A stretch of DNA of 5,300 bases from an uncultured Methylocystaceae bacterium (GCA_945956975.1 CAMFKC010000223.1:1-5300), one strand, 5' to 3'; positions 1-5,300 are shown, counted from the stretch's first letter. A program made the numbers and translations. The notes: a model not told the origin generated them from the sequence alone.

Positions 1-592
1 GAATATGCCTGACCAGTTCGCCGACGATCGTCTCGATCTCGTGCGGCAGCGTCCCGCCATTGGTGTCGCAGAGAACCACCCAGCGCGCGCCGTTGTCGTA
101 GGCGGCCTTCGCGCAGGCGATGGCGTATGCGGGATTAGCCTTATAGCCGTCGAAGAAATGCTCGCAATCGACGATGGCCTCGCGCCCCCTAGCGATGGCG
201 TAGGCGACGCTGTCGCTGATCCCCTCGAGATTGTCCTCAAGCGAACATTCGAGCGCGACATGGACCTGGTAGTCCCAGGTCTTGGCGACATAGACGATCG
301 TGTCGCAATCGGCGGCGACGAGGCCGGCGACGCCGGGATCGTTGGCGGCGGAGCGGCCGGCGCGCTTGGTCATGCCGAAGGCGGCGAATTTCGCCTTCAC
401 CTTCGGACGCTTGCCGAAAAACTCCGTGTCGAGCGGATTGGCGCCGGGATAGCCGCCCTCGATGTAATCGATCCCAAGATCATCCAGCATCTTCGCAATG
501 GTGCGCTTGTCGTCGAGCGAGAAATCGACGCCGGTCGTCTGCGCGCCGTCGCGCAGCGTGGTGTCAAACAGGGTCAGTCTTTCGCGGGCCAT
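1..592 (-). CDS. cimA: Citramalate synthase, N-terminal 197 residues (3' end beyond the window)
   Basis: Reading the minus strand from ATG at 592-590 gives 197 residues open to the window edge. It is the start of a DRE-TIM metallolyase that condenses pyruvate with acetyl-CoA to (R)-citramalate in the cytoplasm, the first step of threonine-independent isoleucine synthesis. The signature LFDTTLRDGAQ lies at residues 8-18, with the catalytic Arg14 and metal-ligand Asp15. Other family blocks are YIEGGYPGANP near 45-55, FAAFGMTKR near 75, VDCEHFFDGYKANP near 145-158 and VVLCDTNGG at 172-180. The metal-binding HxH motif, expected just after this, falls outside. The family is usually over 500 residues, so somewhat over a third is seen. 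The start overlaps the stop of the upstream acetyltransferase by one base (TGATG), and GAAGGA lies about 11 bases upstream, so translation is probably coupled. Isopropylmalate or homocitrate synthase are less likely because the EGGYPGANP and HFFDGYKANP blocks fit the long CimA subfamily. Confidence 0.93.
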   Translation of the reverse strand, partial: MARERLTLFDTTLRDGAQTTGVDFSLDDKRTIAKMLDDLGIDYIEGGYPGANPLDTEFFGKRPKVKAKFAAFGMTKRAGRSAANDPGVAGLVAADCDTIVYVAKTWDYQVHVALECSLEDNLEGISDSVAYAIARGREAIVDCEHFFDGYKANPAYAIACAKAAYDNGARWVVLCDTNGGTLPHEIETIVGELVRHI

Positions 593-1086
593 CAGTGCGG
601 CTTTCCTTCGGCGGCCGGCGCCGCCAGCTGCTTCTTCATCGTGGTGTTGGCGAACCATTCGCCATTGAGCGAGACGGTGTTGCGCTGTGTCGCGACATAG
701 CCGCGGCCCTTGAAGAAGTCGTGCGCGACGTCGGAGGCGTCGGTCTCGATCTCCTTCACGCCCCTTGCGAGAGCGAGCTTTTCCACCGCGTCGACCAGCG
801 CGGTCGCGACGCCCTCGCGCGCGTGATCGGGCGAGACGTAGAGCAGGTCGAGATGGCCGTTCTGGAACGAGGCGAAACCCGCGATCTCGCGTTCACGGAT
901 GGCAACCAGCGTGAGCGCGCTGGCGAGCCGCTGCGCAAAGGCCGCGACATCGTCGGAAGCCGCCGCCCATGCCGCGCGCTGGTCGTCGGAATAATCCTCC
1001 TCGGCGAGAATTTCGACGCTGGCGCGGAAGAGCCGCGCTAGCGCGGGCGCGTCGGCGGGCAGGAAGGGGCGGAGGGAGATGGTCAT
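592..1086 (-). CDS. GNAT-family N-acetyltransferase
   Basis: This 164-residue protein is a single GNAT domain, which moves an acetyl group from acetyl-CoA to an amine; the substrate cannot be read from sequence. The N-terminal strand and helix (ISLRPFLPADAPALARLF, residues 3-20) are typical. The core strand LDLLYVSPDHAREGVATAL (79-97) includes the acetyl-CoA pyrophosphate loop in the form HAREGVA, with R90, G92 and A94. DVAHDFFKGRGYV (119-131) is the usual C-terminal helix that packs on the cofactor, followed by a final strand with NGEWFANTTMKK. The length is normal for a stand-alone GNAT. ATG at 1086-1084 is chosen because GGAGAGG lies 4 bases upstream (minus strand). The gene sits between cysS and cimA on the same strand and ends inside the cimA start codon, so it is probably co-transcribed. 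Whether it acts on an amino acid, a tRNA-related substrate or a protein is unknown. Confidence 0.9.
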   Translation of the reverse strand: MTISLRPFLPADAPALARLFRASVEILAEEDYSDDQRAAWAAASDDVAAFAQRLASALTLVAIREREIAGFASFQNGHLDLLYVSPDHAREGVATALVDAVEKLALARGVKEIETDASDVAHDFFKGRGYVATQRNTVSLNGEWFANTTMKKQLAAPAAEGKPH

Positions 1087-1120
1087 GGGGCCTCTCCGAT
1101 TTCAGAACAATCAGCGTCGC

Positions 1121-1172
1121 GCCCCTCCCTCCCCTTCATGGGGAGGGTCCGCCGCGAAGCGGCGGGGGTGGA
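1121..1172. repeat. Twin-hairpin GC-rich intergenic repeat (REP-like)
   Basis: Two perfect hairpins stand side by side. The first is CCCTCCCC (1127-1134), a 5-base loop TTCAT, and GGGGAGGG (1140-1147). The second is CCGCCGC (1149-1155), loop GAA, and GCGGCGG (1159-1165), followed by GGGTGGAG. From memory, this pattern (a C-rich/G-rich arm pair, then a GC palindrome, then GGGTGG) resembles short dispersed intergenic elements frequent in Hyphomicrobiales genomes. It fills most of the 109-base gap between cysS and the acetyltransferase gene, within the presumed operon. No T-run follows on either strand, so it is not a classical intrinsic terminator. It could still affect mRNA stability or partial termination. 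Outer limits are approximate. Confidence 0.7.
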
Positions 1173-1195
1173 GCCCGAACGACAGGGAGAAGCGC

Positions 1196-2593
1196 TCACC
1201 GCTTCACCTCCCACGTGGTCGTGCCGTCCTTGTTGTCCTTGATCGTGACGCCCATCGCGACGATCTCGTCGCGGAGGCGGTCGGATTCCGGCCAGTTCTT
1301 CGCGGCGCGCGCGGCGAGGCGGGCCGCGATGAGGGTTTCGACCTTGTCGGCGTCGACCGAAACGAACTCGACATGCGGCTTCTTGAGTTCCGAGCGAGAG
1401 GCGAGGCCGAGGAAGACGAGATTTGCCGCGAGCTGGCGATGCGCGTCGTCCTGCCCCTCGCCCGCCGTATTGAACAGCCGGTCGAGCGACGTCAGCGCGG
1501 CATGCGTGTTGAGGTCATCCGAGAGCGCCGCGACCACGTCATCGGACGGCGCCTGCGACGCGGCCTCGCCGTCGAGCGCCAGACGCGCGGCGCGCATCCA
1601 GGTGTCGAGCTTCCGGCGCGCTTCCTCGAGCGCCTTTGCCGTGAAGTCGATCGGCTGACGGTAATGCGTCCGCAGCATCGCGAGGCGCAAGACGGGGCCG
1701 GACCAGACATGCCCGCCAAATCTCTCCGTATGCAGCAACTCGTTTATCGTCACGAAATTTCCTGCGCTCTTCGACATCTTCTCGCCTTCGACCTGCAGGA
1801 AGCCGTTGTGCATCCAGACATTGGCCATGACTTGCGTGTCGAAGCAGCAGCGCGATTGCGCGATTTCGTTTTCGTGGTGGGGGAAGACGAGGTCGATGCC
1901 GCCGCCGTGGATGTCGAACACTTCGCCCAGATGCTTCCAGCTCATCGCCGAGCATTCGATGTGCCAGCCCGGGCGTCCCCTGCCCCAGGGGCTGTCCCAG
2001 CCGGGCTCGCTGGCGGACGAGGGCTTCCACAGCACGAAATCCATGTCGCCCTTCTTGTAGGGCGCGACATCGACGCGGGCGCCGGCGATCATCTCGTCGA
2101 GCGGGCGGCGCGACAGGCGGCCGTACTCGGGCATGGACGGCACGGAGAAGAGCACATGGCCATCAGCCGCATAGGCGTGGCCGCCGGCGATCAGCCGCTC
2201 GATGATGGCGATCATCTCGGCGATGTGCTCGGTGGCGCGCGGCTGCACATCGGGCTCGAGGCAGCCGAGCGCCTTCACGTCCGCCTGGAAGATCTCGTTG
2301 GTCTGCTCGGTGAGTTCGCGGATCGATATGCCGCGTTCGGCGGCGCGCGCGTTGATCTTGTCATCCACGTCCGTGATGTTGCGGACGTATTTGACGTGGC
2401 TCTCGCCGTAGAGATGGCGCAGCAGCCGGTAGAGCACGTCGAACACGATGACGGGCCGTGCATTGCCGATATGGGCATAGTCGTAGACCGTGGGGCCGCA
2501 CACATACATGCGCACGTTGGCCGCATCGATGGGGACGAAGTCCTCCTTCGTGCGCGTCAGCGTATTGTAGAGCCTCAGGCTTGGCGTCGGCAT
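1196..2593 (-). CDS. cysS: Cysteinyl-tRNA synthetase
   Basis: This 465-residue class I aminoacyl-tRNA synthetase joins cysteine to tRNA-Cys using ATP in the cytoplasm. The HIGH-type signature is HIGN at residues 41-44 inside CGPTVYDYAHIGNARP, and the KMSKS loop is at 272-276 (GEKMSKSAGNF). The zinc site that selects cysteine is complete: C32, C214 (HIECSAM), H239 and E243 (FPHHENE), matching C28, C209, H234 and E238 of the E. coli enzyme. NITDVDDKI (72-80) is also typical, and the C-terminal half is the helical tRNA-binding part ending WEVKR. Length is normal (E. coli 461). The reading frame stays open 46 codons upstream to 2731, but the start is placed at ATG 2593-2591: homology begins there and AAGGA lies 7 bases upstream. 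It is probably the first gene of an operon with the acetyltransferase and cimA. Confidence 0.97.
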   Translation of the reverse strand: MPTPSLRLYNTLTRTKEDFVPIDAANVRMYVCGPTVYDYAHIGNARPVIVFDVLYRLLRHLYGESHVKYVRNITDVDDKINARAAERGISIRELTEQTNEIFQADVKALGCLEPDVQPRATEHIAEMIAIIERLIAGGHAYAADGHVLFSVPSMPEYGRLSRRPLDEMIAGARVDVAPYKKGDMDFVLWKPSSASEPGWDSPWGRGRPGWHIECSAMSWKHLGEVFDIHGGGIDLVFPHHENEIAQSRCCFDTQVMANVWMHNGFLQVEGEKMSKSAGNFVTINELLHTERFGGHVWSGPVLRLAMLRTHYRQPIDFTAKALEEARRKLDTWMRAARLALDGEAASQAPSDDVVAALSDDLNTHAALTSLDRLFNTAGEGQDDAHRQLAANLVFLGLASRSELKKPHVEFVSVDADKVETLIAARLAARAAKNWPESDRLRDEIVAMGVTIKDNKDGTTTWEVKR

Positions 2594-2851
2594 GAATCGG
2601 TCCTTGGGCCTGCCGGCCGGACCATCGAAATCGCGTGAAAACGTGACGGATCCAGCCAGCGGGTGGGCTAGCGGATAATAATGCTCCGGCAGATGCAGGC
2701 AGCGAGCGTCATGGCCGGACCATGATGGCAAGTCGCCGCCCGCGTCAAGCCCGCATGGCTGCTCTCCGGGCGCTCGATCTTAACCGTTTGGAAACCGCCG
2801 CCGCGGAATATCGGGGCGCAGTCGGAAATCCCTGTTCCCCCGAGCCCAGTC
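2594..2851. promoter_or_regulatory. Divergent intergenic region between cysS and the small exported protein gene
   Basis: These 258 bases separate two genes transcribed away from each other, so promoters for both should lie here. On the minus strand TATTAT (2675-2680) could be a -10 element for cysS, about 80 bases before its ATG, but the best -35 at a 16-base spacing, CTGCCT, is poor. An inverted repeat TCATGG-N5-CCATGA (2709-2725) is a possible operator. The 11-base string GGCCGGACCAT occurs twice (2615-2625 and 2713-2723). No convincing promoter was found for the plus-strand gene. No tRNA, riboswitch or leader peptide rich in cysteine codons was recognised. Confidence 0.4.
2601..2605 (-). 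promoter_or_regulatory. Ribosome binding site fixing the cysS start
   Basis: On the minus strand AAGGA lies 7 bases before the ATG at 2593-2591. It decides for this start over the in-frame ATG at 2731, which would add 46 residues (beginning MPSWSGHDAR) not expected in this family. Confidence 0.75.
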
Positions 2852-3217
2852 ATGACTTTCGTCGAGTTCGAGCACCGCGTCCTGCCCCGCATCATCCTGC
2901 CGCTGATGGCGGGCCTCGCGCTGCTGGCGGTCGCCGGCCGCGGGCAGGTCCAGGCCGCCGGCCGCAATTCCTTCGTCATCAACGACAGCGAGGGATACGG
3001 CATCACGGATTGCCTCATCAACGGCACGGCCTGCGGCCGTATCGTGGCGGACGCCTGGTGCGAAGCGCATGGATTTGGCCAGTCGGTCGCCTTCGGCCGC
3101 GCCGACGACGTGACCGGCGCGCTCAAGCCCGACGAAAAAGCCGACGACAAGGCGAAACTGCAGCCGGTCGCCAATCAGGTGCGGTCGAACGCGCTGATCG
3201 TCACCTGCGAGAACTGA
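2852..3217 (+). CDS. Small exported protein with four cysteines, function unknown
   Basis: This 121-residue protein has no function I can name. Residues 1-35 look like a Sec signal peptide: R9 and R13, a hydrophobic core ILPLMAGLALLAVAG (15-29), and a probable cut after VQA (33-35). The mature part of about 86 residues is predicted periplasmic. Its core is YGITDCLINGTACG (49-62) followed by IVADAWCEAHG (64-74), then a charged linker rich in D and K (92-102) and a C-terminal strand NALIVTCEN. Four cysteines (54, 61, 70, 119) could form two disulfides. From memory, similar proteins with GYG..DCL...CG.(I/V)VADAWCEAHG occur in other Hyphomicrobiales as hypothetical proteins. The ATG at 2852 has no good ribosome binding site. 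A start at M19 (2906) would shorten the signal peptide, but it also lacks one. The gene converges on creA, with 20 bases between the stops. Confidence 0.8.
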   Translation: MTFVEFEHRVLPRIILPLMAGLALLAVAGRGQVQAAGRNSFVINDSEGYGITDCLINGTACGRIVADAWCEAHGFGQSVAFGRADDVTGALKPDEKADDKAKLQPVANQVRSNALIVTCEN

Positions 3218-3234
3218 AGCGGCGCCCGGCCGCT
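3218..3234. terminator. Hairpin between convergent stops, possible bidirectional terminator
   Basis: AGCGGC (3218-3223) and GCCGCT (3229-3234) form a perfect 6-base stem with loop GCCCG. It fills nearly all of the 20 bases between the stops of the small exported protein gene and creA. GAAC at 3211-3214 and GTTC at 3236-3239 could extend it with an unpaired stretch. There is no clear T-run on either side, so efficient intrinsic termination is uncertain. Confidence 0.4.
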
Positions 3235-3237
3235 CGT

Positions 3238-3756
3238 TCAATCCTTCGCGAAGTCGCCGCAACGCACGACCTCGTTGGTCGCGCCCCAGGGCTGGATCGC
3301 CACGGCGGAAGTCGAATTCTTCGGCGAACCGTCGATCAGCTTGTCTGAATAGACCATATAAACCAGCACGTTGCGCTTGGCGTCGCAGCCGCGCACGATC
3401 TGCATCCGCTTGAACACCAGCGACCGGCGTTCGCTGAAGACCACGTCGCCCTGCGAGAACTTTCCCGAAATCTTGATCGGCCCGTACTGGCGGCAGGCGA
3501 TGGAGACGTCCGACAATTCCTCGGCCACGCCGAACATGCCCGAGACGCCGCCCTTTTCCGGAACGGTGTAGTGGCAGACGACGCCGTCGACGAGCGGATC
3601 GTCGATGGCGTAGGTCGCCAGCTTGTCGTTAGGCGTGAGCATCTTGAAGGTCGTCGACTTGCGGAAGATCAGCTCCTGCGCGGCGGCCGGGCCGGCCGCA
3701 AAGCCAAGGCCGAGCGCGGCGGCAAACAGGATGCGGGCGGTTTTCGACGGCGACAT
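3238..3756 (-). CDS. creA: CreA family exported protein
   Basis: This 172-residue protein belongs to the CreA family, periplasmic proteins of unknown biochemical function (E. coli CreA has 157 residues). The signal peptide is residues 1-26: K5 and R8, the core ILFAAALGLGFAA, and a cut after AAA before QE. The mature part matches E. coli CreA almost throughout, for example FKMLTPNDK near 38-45, DDPLVDGVVC (52-61), GVAEELSDVSIAC (76-88), SLVFKRMQIVR (112-122), DAKRNVLVYMVYSDKLIDGSPKN (125-147, shared with few changes) and AVAIQPWG (151-158). C61 and C88 correspond to the conserved pair. C124 and C166 are extra relative to E. coli. The frame stays open far upstream, but ATG at 3756-3754 is chosen because GGAG lies 6 bases upstream and the signal peptide starts there. 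It is divergent from the DUF2865 gene and convergent with the small four-cysteine gene, so probably monocistronic. Confidence 0.93.
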   Translation of the reverse strand: MSPSKTARILFAAALGLGFAAGPAAAQELIFRKSTTFKMLTPNDKLATYAIDDPLVDGVVCHYTVPEKGGVSGMFGVAEELSDVSIACRQYGPIKISGKFSQGDVVFSERRSLVFKRMQIVRGCDAKRNVLVYMVYSDKLIDGSPKNSTSAVAIQPWGATNEVVRCGDFAKD

Positions 3757-3762
3757 TGATCT

Positions 3763-3766
3763 CTCC
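3763..3766 (-). promoter_or_regulatory. Ribosome binding site fixing the creA start
   Basis: GGAG (within GGAGAG) on the minus strand lies 6 bases before ATG 3756-3754. This settles the start within a frame that remains open back to about 4962, antisense to the DUF2865 gene. Confidence 0.75.
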
Positions 3767-3847
3767 GGGGACCACGACGGGCGGGGCGCGGCACATATGG
3801 CCATTGCCGTGGCGCGCGAAAAGAGGCAAGGCCCGCGCCAGCCTGTT

Positions 3848-3876
3848 TTGGCGTTTCGGCGCGACATCGCCACAAT
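3848..3876 (+). promoter_or_regulatory. Candidate sigma-70-type promoter of the DUF2865 gene
   Basis: This lies in the 168-base divergent gap between creA and the DUF2865 gene. TTGGCG (3848-3853) and CACAAT (3871-3876) each match the -35 and -10 consensus at four of six bases, with a 17-base spacer, 48 bases before the ATG at 3925. An inverted repeat TGGCG-N14-CGCCA (3849-3872) overlaps both elements and could bind a regulator. No equally good promoter was found on the minus strand for creA. The match is weak and could be chance. Confidence 0.25.
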
Positions 3877-3924
3877 CGCCGCCCAGAACAGATTCGTCCG
3901 ACGCGCCCCGAGAGACCAATCGAC

Positions 3925-4998
3925 ATGAATTTCCTTGCCGGCCTGAGGCCTGCCGGCATCGTCCTGGCCCTGTCGCTTGCCGCCCTGCCCGCCACGCGCG
4001 CGGCGGCGCAGGTCGACTGCGCGCGGCTCGCCAGCCAGATCGCGGCGCTTGGCAACGGCGGCGGCGGCTCGCAGCAGGCGGCGGCGGCCGCCAACCGCCA
4101 GCAGGCCGAACTCGGCCGGTTGGCCGCACACGCCCGCTCGATCGGTTGCAACCGCGCCCATTTCCTGTTCTTCGACGACCGGCCCGCGCAATGCGACGGG
4201 CTCAATGCGCGCATCGAGGGCCTTCGCGCCAGCGTCGCCCAATTGCAGCGCGCGGCCTATGGCGGGGGCGGCGCGCGCCAGCAATTGCAGAACCAGTTCG
4301 ACGCCTATTGCCGTGGCCAGCGCGCGCCCGACTTCATCGAGCGGCTTTTCGGCGGGCGCGACCAGATCGTCTATCCGCCGGCCGGCCAGCCCGACGACGG
4401 CGCCATCGTGGAGCCTCAGGATTCGACGCCGCGCGGCGGCTCGGAGGCGATCTGCGTGCGCACCTGCGACGGATCGTTCTTCCCGATCTCCTATTCCGCG
4501 CGGCGCGCCAGCCTCGGCGATCTCCAGGAAATGTGCACGGCGCTCTGCCCGGCCTCGGAGGTCAAGCTCTACACGCGCGCGCCGCGCGACATGAAGACCG
4601 CCGTCTCGATTGACGGCGACGCCTACACCAACCTCGCCAACGCCTTCAAATACGAGAAGCAGGTCGTGCCGGAATGCTCGTGCCGCAAGCCCGGCCAGAG
4701 CTGGGCCGAGGCTCTTGTGGACGCCGAAAAGCTGCTCGGCGAAGGCCGCAAGGGCGACATTATGGTAACGCCGGAGAAGGCCGAGGAATTGTCGCGGCCG
4801 CAGCAGCCGGGCCAGGCCGCGGGCAAGGCGAAGACCAAAGGCAAGGCCGCCGCCTTCGATCCCGAGGCGCTGCAAAAACTGCTCGACCGGCAAAAGCGAG
4901 CGGCTGACGCGGAGAGCGCCGCAGAACGCGACGCTGGCGCGCGGGCGCCCACGGCGAGCCAAGATTCGTCCGGCATCGACTTCCGCCAGCGCAACTGA
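3925..4998 (+). CDS. DUF2865 family exported protein
   Basis: This 357-residue protein has no known function; the DUF2865 family is common in Hyphomicrobiales. A Sec signal peptide covers residues 1-28 (R8, core IVLALSLAAL, cut after AAA before QVDC). Residues 32-125 are rich in Ala, Gln and Arg and probably helical, possibly coiled coil, with Gly runs at 44-48 and 113-116. The DUF2865 core is near 120-255: ICVRTCDGSFFPISY (176-190), LGDLQEMCTALCPASEVKLY (197-216) and a final cysteine pair ECSC (250-253). The tail (about 280-357) is charged and low in complexity, with a KAKTKGKAAA stretch and an EALQKLLDRQKRAADAES helix. Ten cysteines (32, 75, 90, 129, 177, 181, 204, 208, 251, 253) suggest several disulfides in the periplasm. 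The ribosome binding site is weak (GAGAG, 9 bases before the ATG). The gene is divergent from creA, and the thioesterase gene starts 71 bases after its stop. Confidence 0.9.
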   Translation: MNFLAGLRPAGIVLALSLAALPATRAAAQVDCARLASQIAALGNGGGGSQQAAAAANRQQAELGRLAAHARSIGCNRAHFLFFDDRPAQCDGLNARIEGLRASVAQLQRAAYGGGGARQQLQNQFDAYCRGQRAPDFIERLFGGRDQIVYPPAGQPDDGAIVEPQDSTPRGGSEAICVRTCDGSFFPISYSARRASLGDLQEMCTALCPASEVKLYTRAPRDMKTAVSIDGDAYTNLANAFKYEKQVVPECSCRKPGQSWAEALVDAEKLLGEGRKGDIMVTPEKAEELSRPQQPGQAAGKAKTKGKAAAFDPEALQKLLDRQKRAADAESAAERDAGARAPTASQDSSGIDFRQRN

Positions 4999-5012
4999 CG
5001 GGCTGCCTGCTT

Positions 5013-5031
5013 GCGTGGCGCGCGGCCACGC
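5013..5031 (+). terminator. Hairpin downstream of the DUF2865 gene
   Basis: GCGTGGC (5013-5019), loop GCGCG, and GCCACGC (5025-5031) form a perfect 7-base GC-rich stem starting 15 bases after the stop at 4998. It is followed by GGGACAAAAG rather than a T-run, so it is only a candidate terminator. It may instead protect the mRNA end or lie in the leader of the thioesterase gene. Confidence 0.4.
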
Positions 5032-5058
5032 GGGACAAAAGCTCAGCCAGCGCCGTGC

Positions 5059-5062
5059 GGAG
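5059..5062 (+). promoter_or_regulatory. Ribosome binding site fixing the thioesterase start
   Basis: GGAG lies 7 bases before ATG at 5070. It supports this start over the in-frame GTG at 5055, which would add five residues (MRSRI) and has no comparable site. Confidence 0.65.
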
Positions 5063-5069
5063 CCGCATC

Positions 5070-5300
5070 ATGATTCAGGACAACACCCCAATGCCCGCCG
5101 AAGAGCCGAGCGGCGAACTGACCATCCGCGTCGTCGCCATGCCGGCGGACACCAACGCCAACGGCGACATCTTCGGCGGCTGGGTGCTGTCGCGCATGGA
5201 CCAGGCGGGCGGCATCGCGGGCGTGGACCGCGCGCAGGGGCGCGTGGTGACGGTGGCGATCGAGGCGATGACTTTCGTGTAACCGGTGCGCGTCGGCGAC
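5070..5300 (+). pseudogene. yciA: YciA-type acyl-CoA thioesterase interrupted by an in-frame TAA; runs off the window
   Basis: The gene encodes a hotdog-fold thioesterase that would hydrolyse acyl-CoA to free acid and CoA in the cytoplasm. From ATG at 5070, residues 20-70 align closely with E. coli YciA, including AMPADTNANGDIFGGW (23-38), the helix LSRMDQAGGI (40-49) with the presumed catalytic D44, and GRVVTVAIEAMTFV (57-70). The next codon, TAA (5280-5282), stands where E. coli has Arg in MTFLRPVAVGD. The same frame then reads PVRVGD to the window end, exactly the family continuation. The family is about 130 residues, so the 70-residue product would lack half the fold and should be inactive. 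Explanations are a nonsense mutation, a sequencing error, or readthrough (unlikely at TAA). All five genes here whose ends are seen stop with TGA, so TAA is out of pattern. The rest of the gene is outside the window. Confidence 0.8.

Noticed and set aside
5..700. 231-codon plus-strand open frame antisense to cimA and the acetyltransferase
   Set aside because: It is the mirror of the cimA reading frame and crosses into the next gene. No protein motif is visible.
1079..2638. 519-codon plus-strand open frame antisense to cysS
   Set aside because: It lies opposite a fully recognised cysS with all catalytic motifs. Its translation is rich in Arg, Val and Asp without any family signature. Long antisense frames are expected in GC-rich coding DNA.
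2615..2723. Direct repeat GGCCGGACCAT (2615-2625 and 2713-2723) as a mobile element end or attachment site
   Set aside because: Only 11 bases, 98 apart, inside one promoter region, with no integrase or terminal inverted repeat; chance in GC-rich DNA is adequate.
2594..2731. 46-codon N-terminal extension of cysS, or a cysteine leader peptide
   Set aside because: The extension does not resemble cysteinyl-tRNA synthetases and contains only one cysteine codon, so neither a longer protein nor a cysteine attenuator is supported.
3756..4613. 285-codon and 205-codon plus-strand frames overlapping the DUF2865 gene
   Set aside because: They are Arg/Pro/Ala-rich shifted frames of a recognised family gene with a signal peptide and ordered cysteines in the chosen frame.
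3757..4962. Upstream extension of the creA frame to 574 codons
   Set aside because: It would run antisense through the DUF2865 gene. The extension is Arg/Ala-rich without motifs, while a ribosome binding site and signal peptide mark the start at 3756.
5280..5282. Stop codon reassignment or programmed readthrough at the TAA in the thioesterase gene
   Set aside because: No downstream recoding structure can be judged because the window ends 18 bases later. TAA is a poor readthrough codon and nothing else suggests reassignment, so mutation or sequencing error is preferred.

Overview
The window is GC-rich, ordinary chromosomal DNA. It most likely comes from an alphaproteobacterium of the Hyphomicrobiales (Rhizobiales). 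The reasons are the strong G/C third-position bias, the order cysS - GNAT acetyltransferase - cimA, the presence of a DUF2865 protein next to a CreA protein, and a double-hairpin GC-rich intergenic repeat of a kind common in this group. The genus cannot be fixed from the sequence. No rRNA, tRNA, CRISPR array, transposase or phage gene was seen, and no stretch over 300 bases lacks a gene.

Positions 1-2593 hold three minus-strand genes that read as one operon. cysS (cysteinyl-tRNA synthetase) comes first. After a 109-base gap with a twin-hairpin repeat comes a GNAT-family N-acetyltransferase. Its stop overlaps by one base (TGATG) the start of cimA, a citramalate synthase cut by the left window edge. 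cysS charges tRNA-Cys, and cimA opens the threonine-independent route to isoleucine. The acetyltransferase has no known substrate.

Positions 2852-4998 hold three genes for exported proteins. The first is a small plus-strand protein with four cysteines. It converges on creA (minus strand), with only 20 bases between the stops, and those bases form a hairpin. creA is in turn divergent from a plus-strand DUF2865 gene. All three products start with a Sec-type signal peptide and carry an even number of cysteines, which suggests disulfide-containing periplasmic proteins of unknown function.

Positions 5070-5300 hold the start of a YciA-type acyl-CoA thioesterase. An in-frame TAA at 5280-5282 interrupts it inside a conserved motif, and the family sequence resumes in the same frame directly afterwards. 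This is the most notable observation: a nonsense mutation, a sequencing error or, less likely, readthrough. I found no convincing new multi-gene system. The most under-described material is the small four-cysteine exported protein and its exported neighbours.
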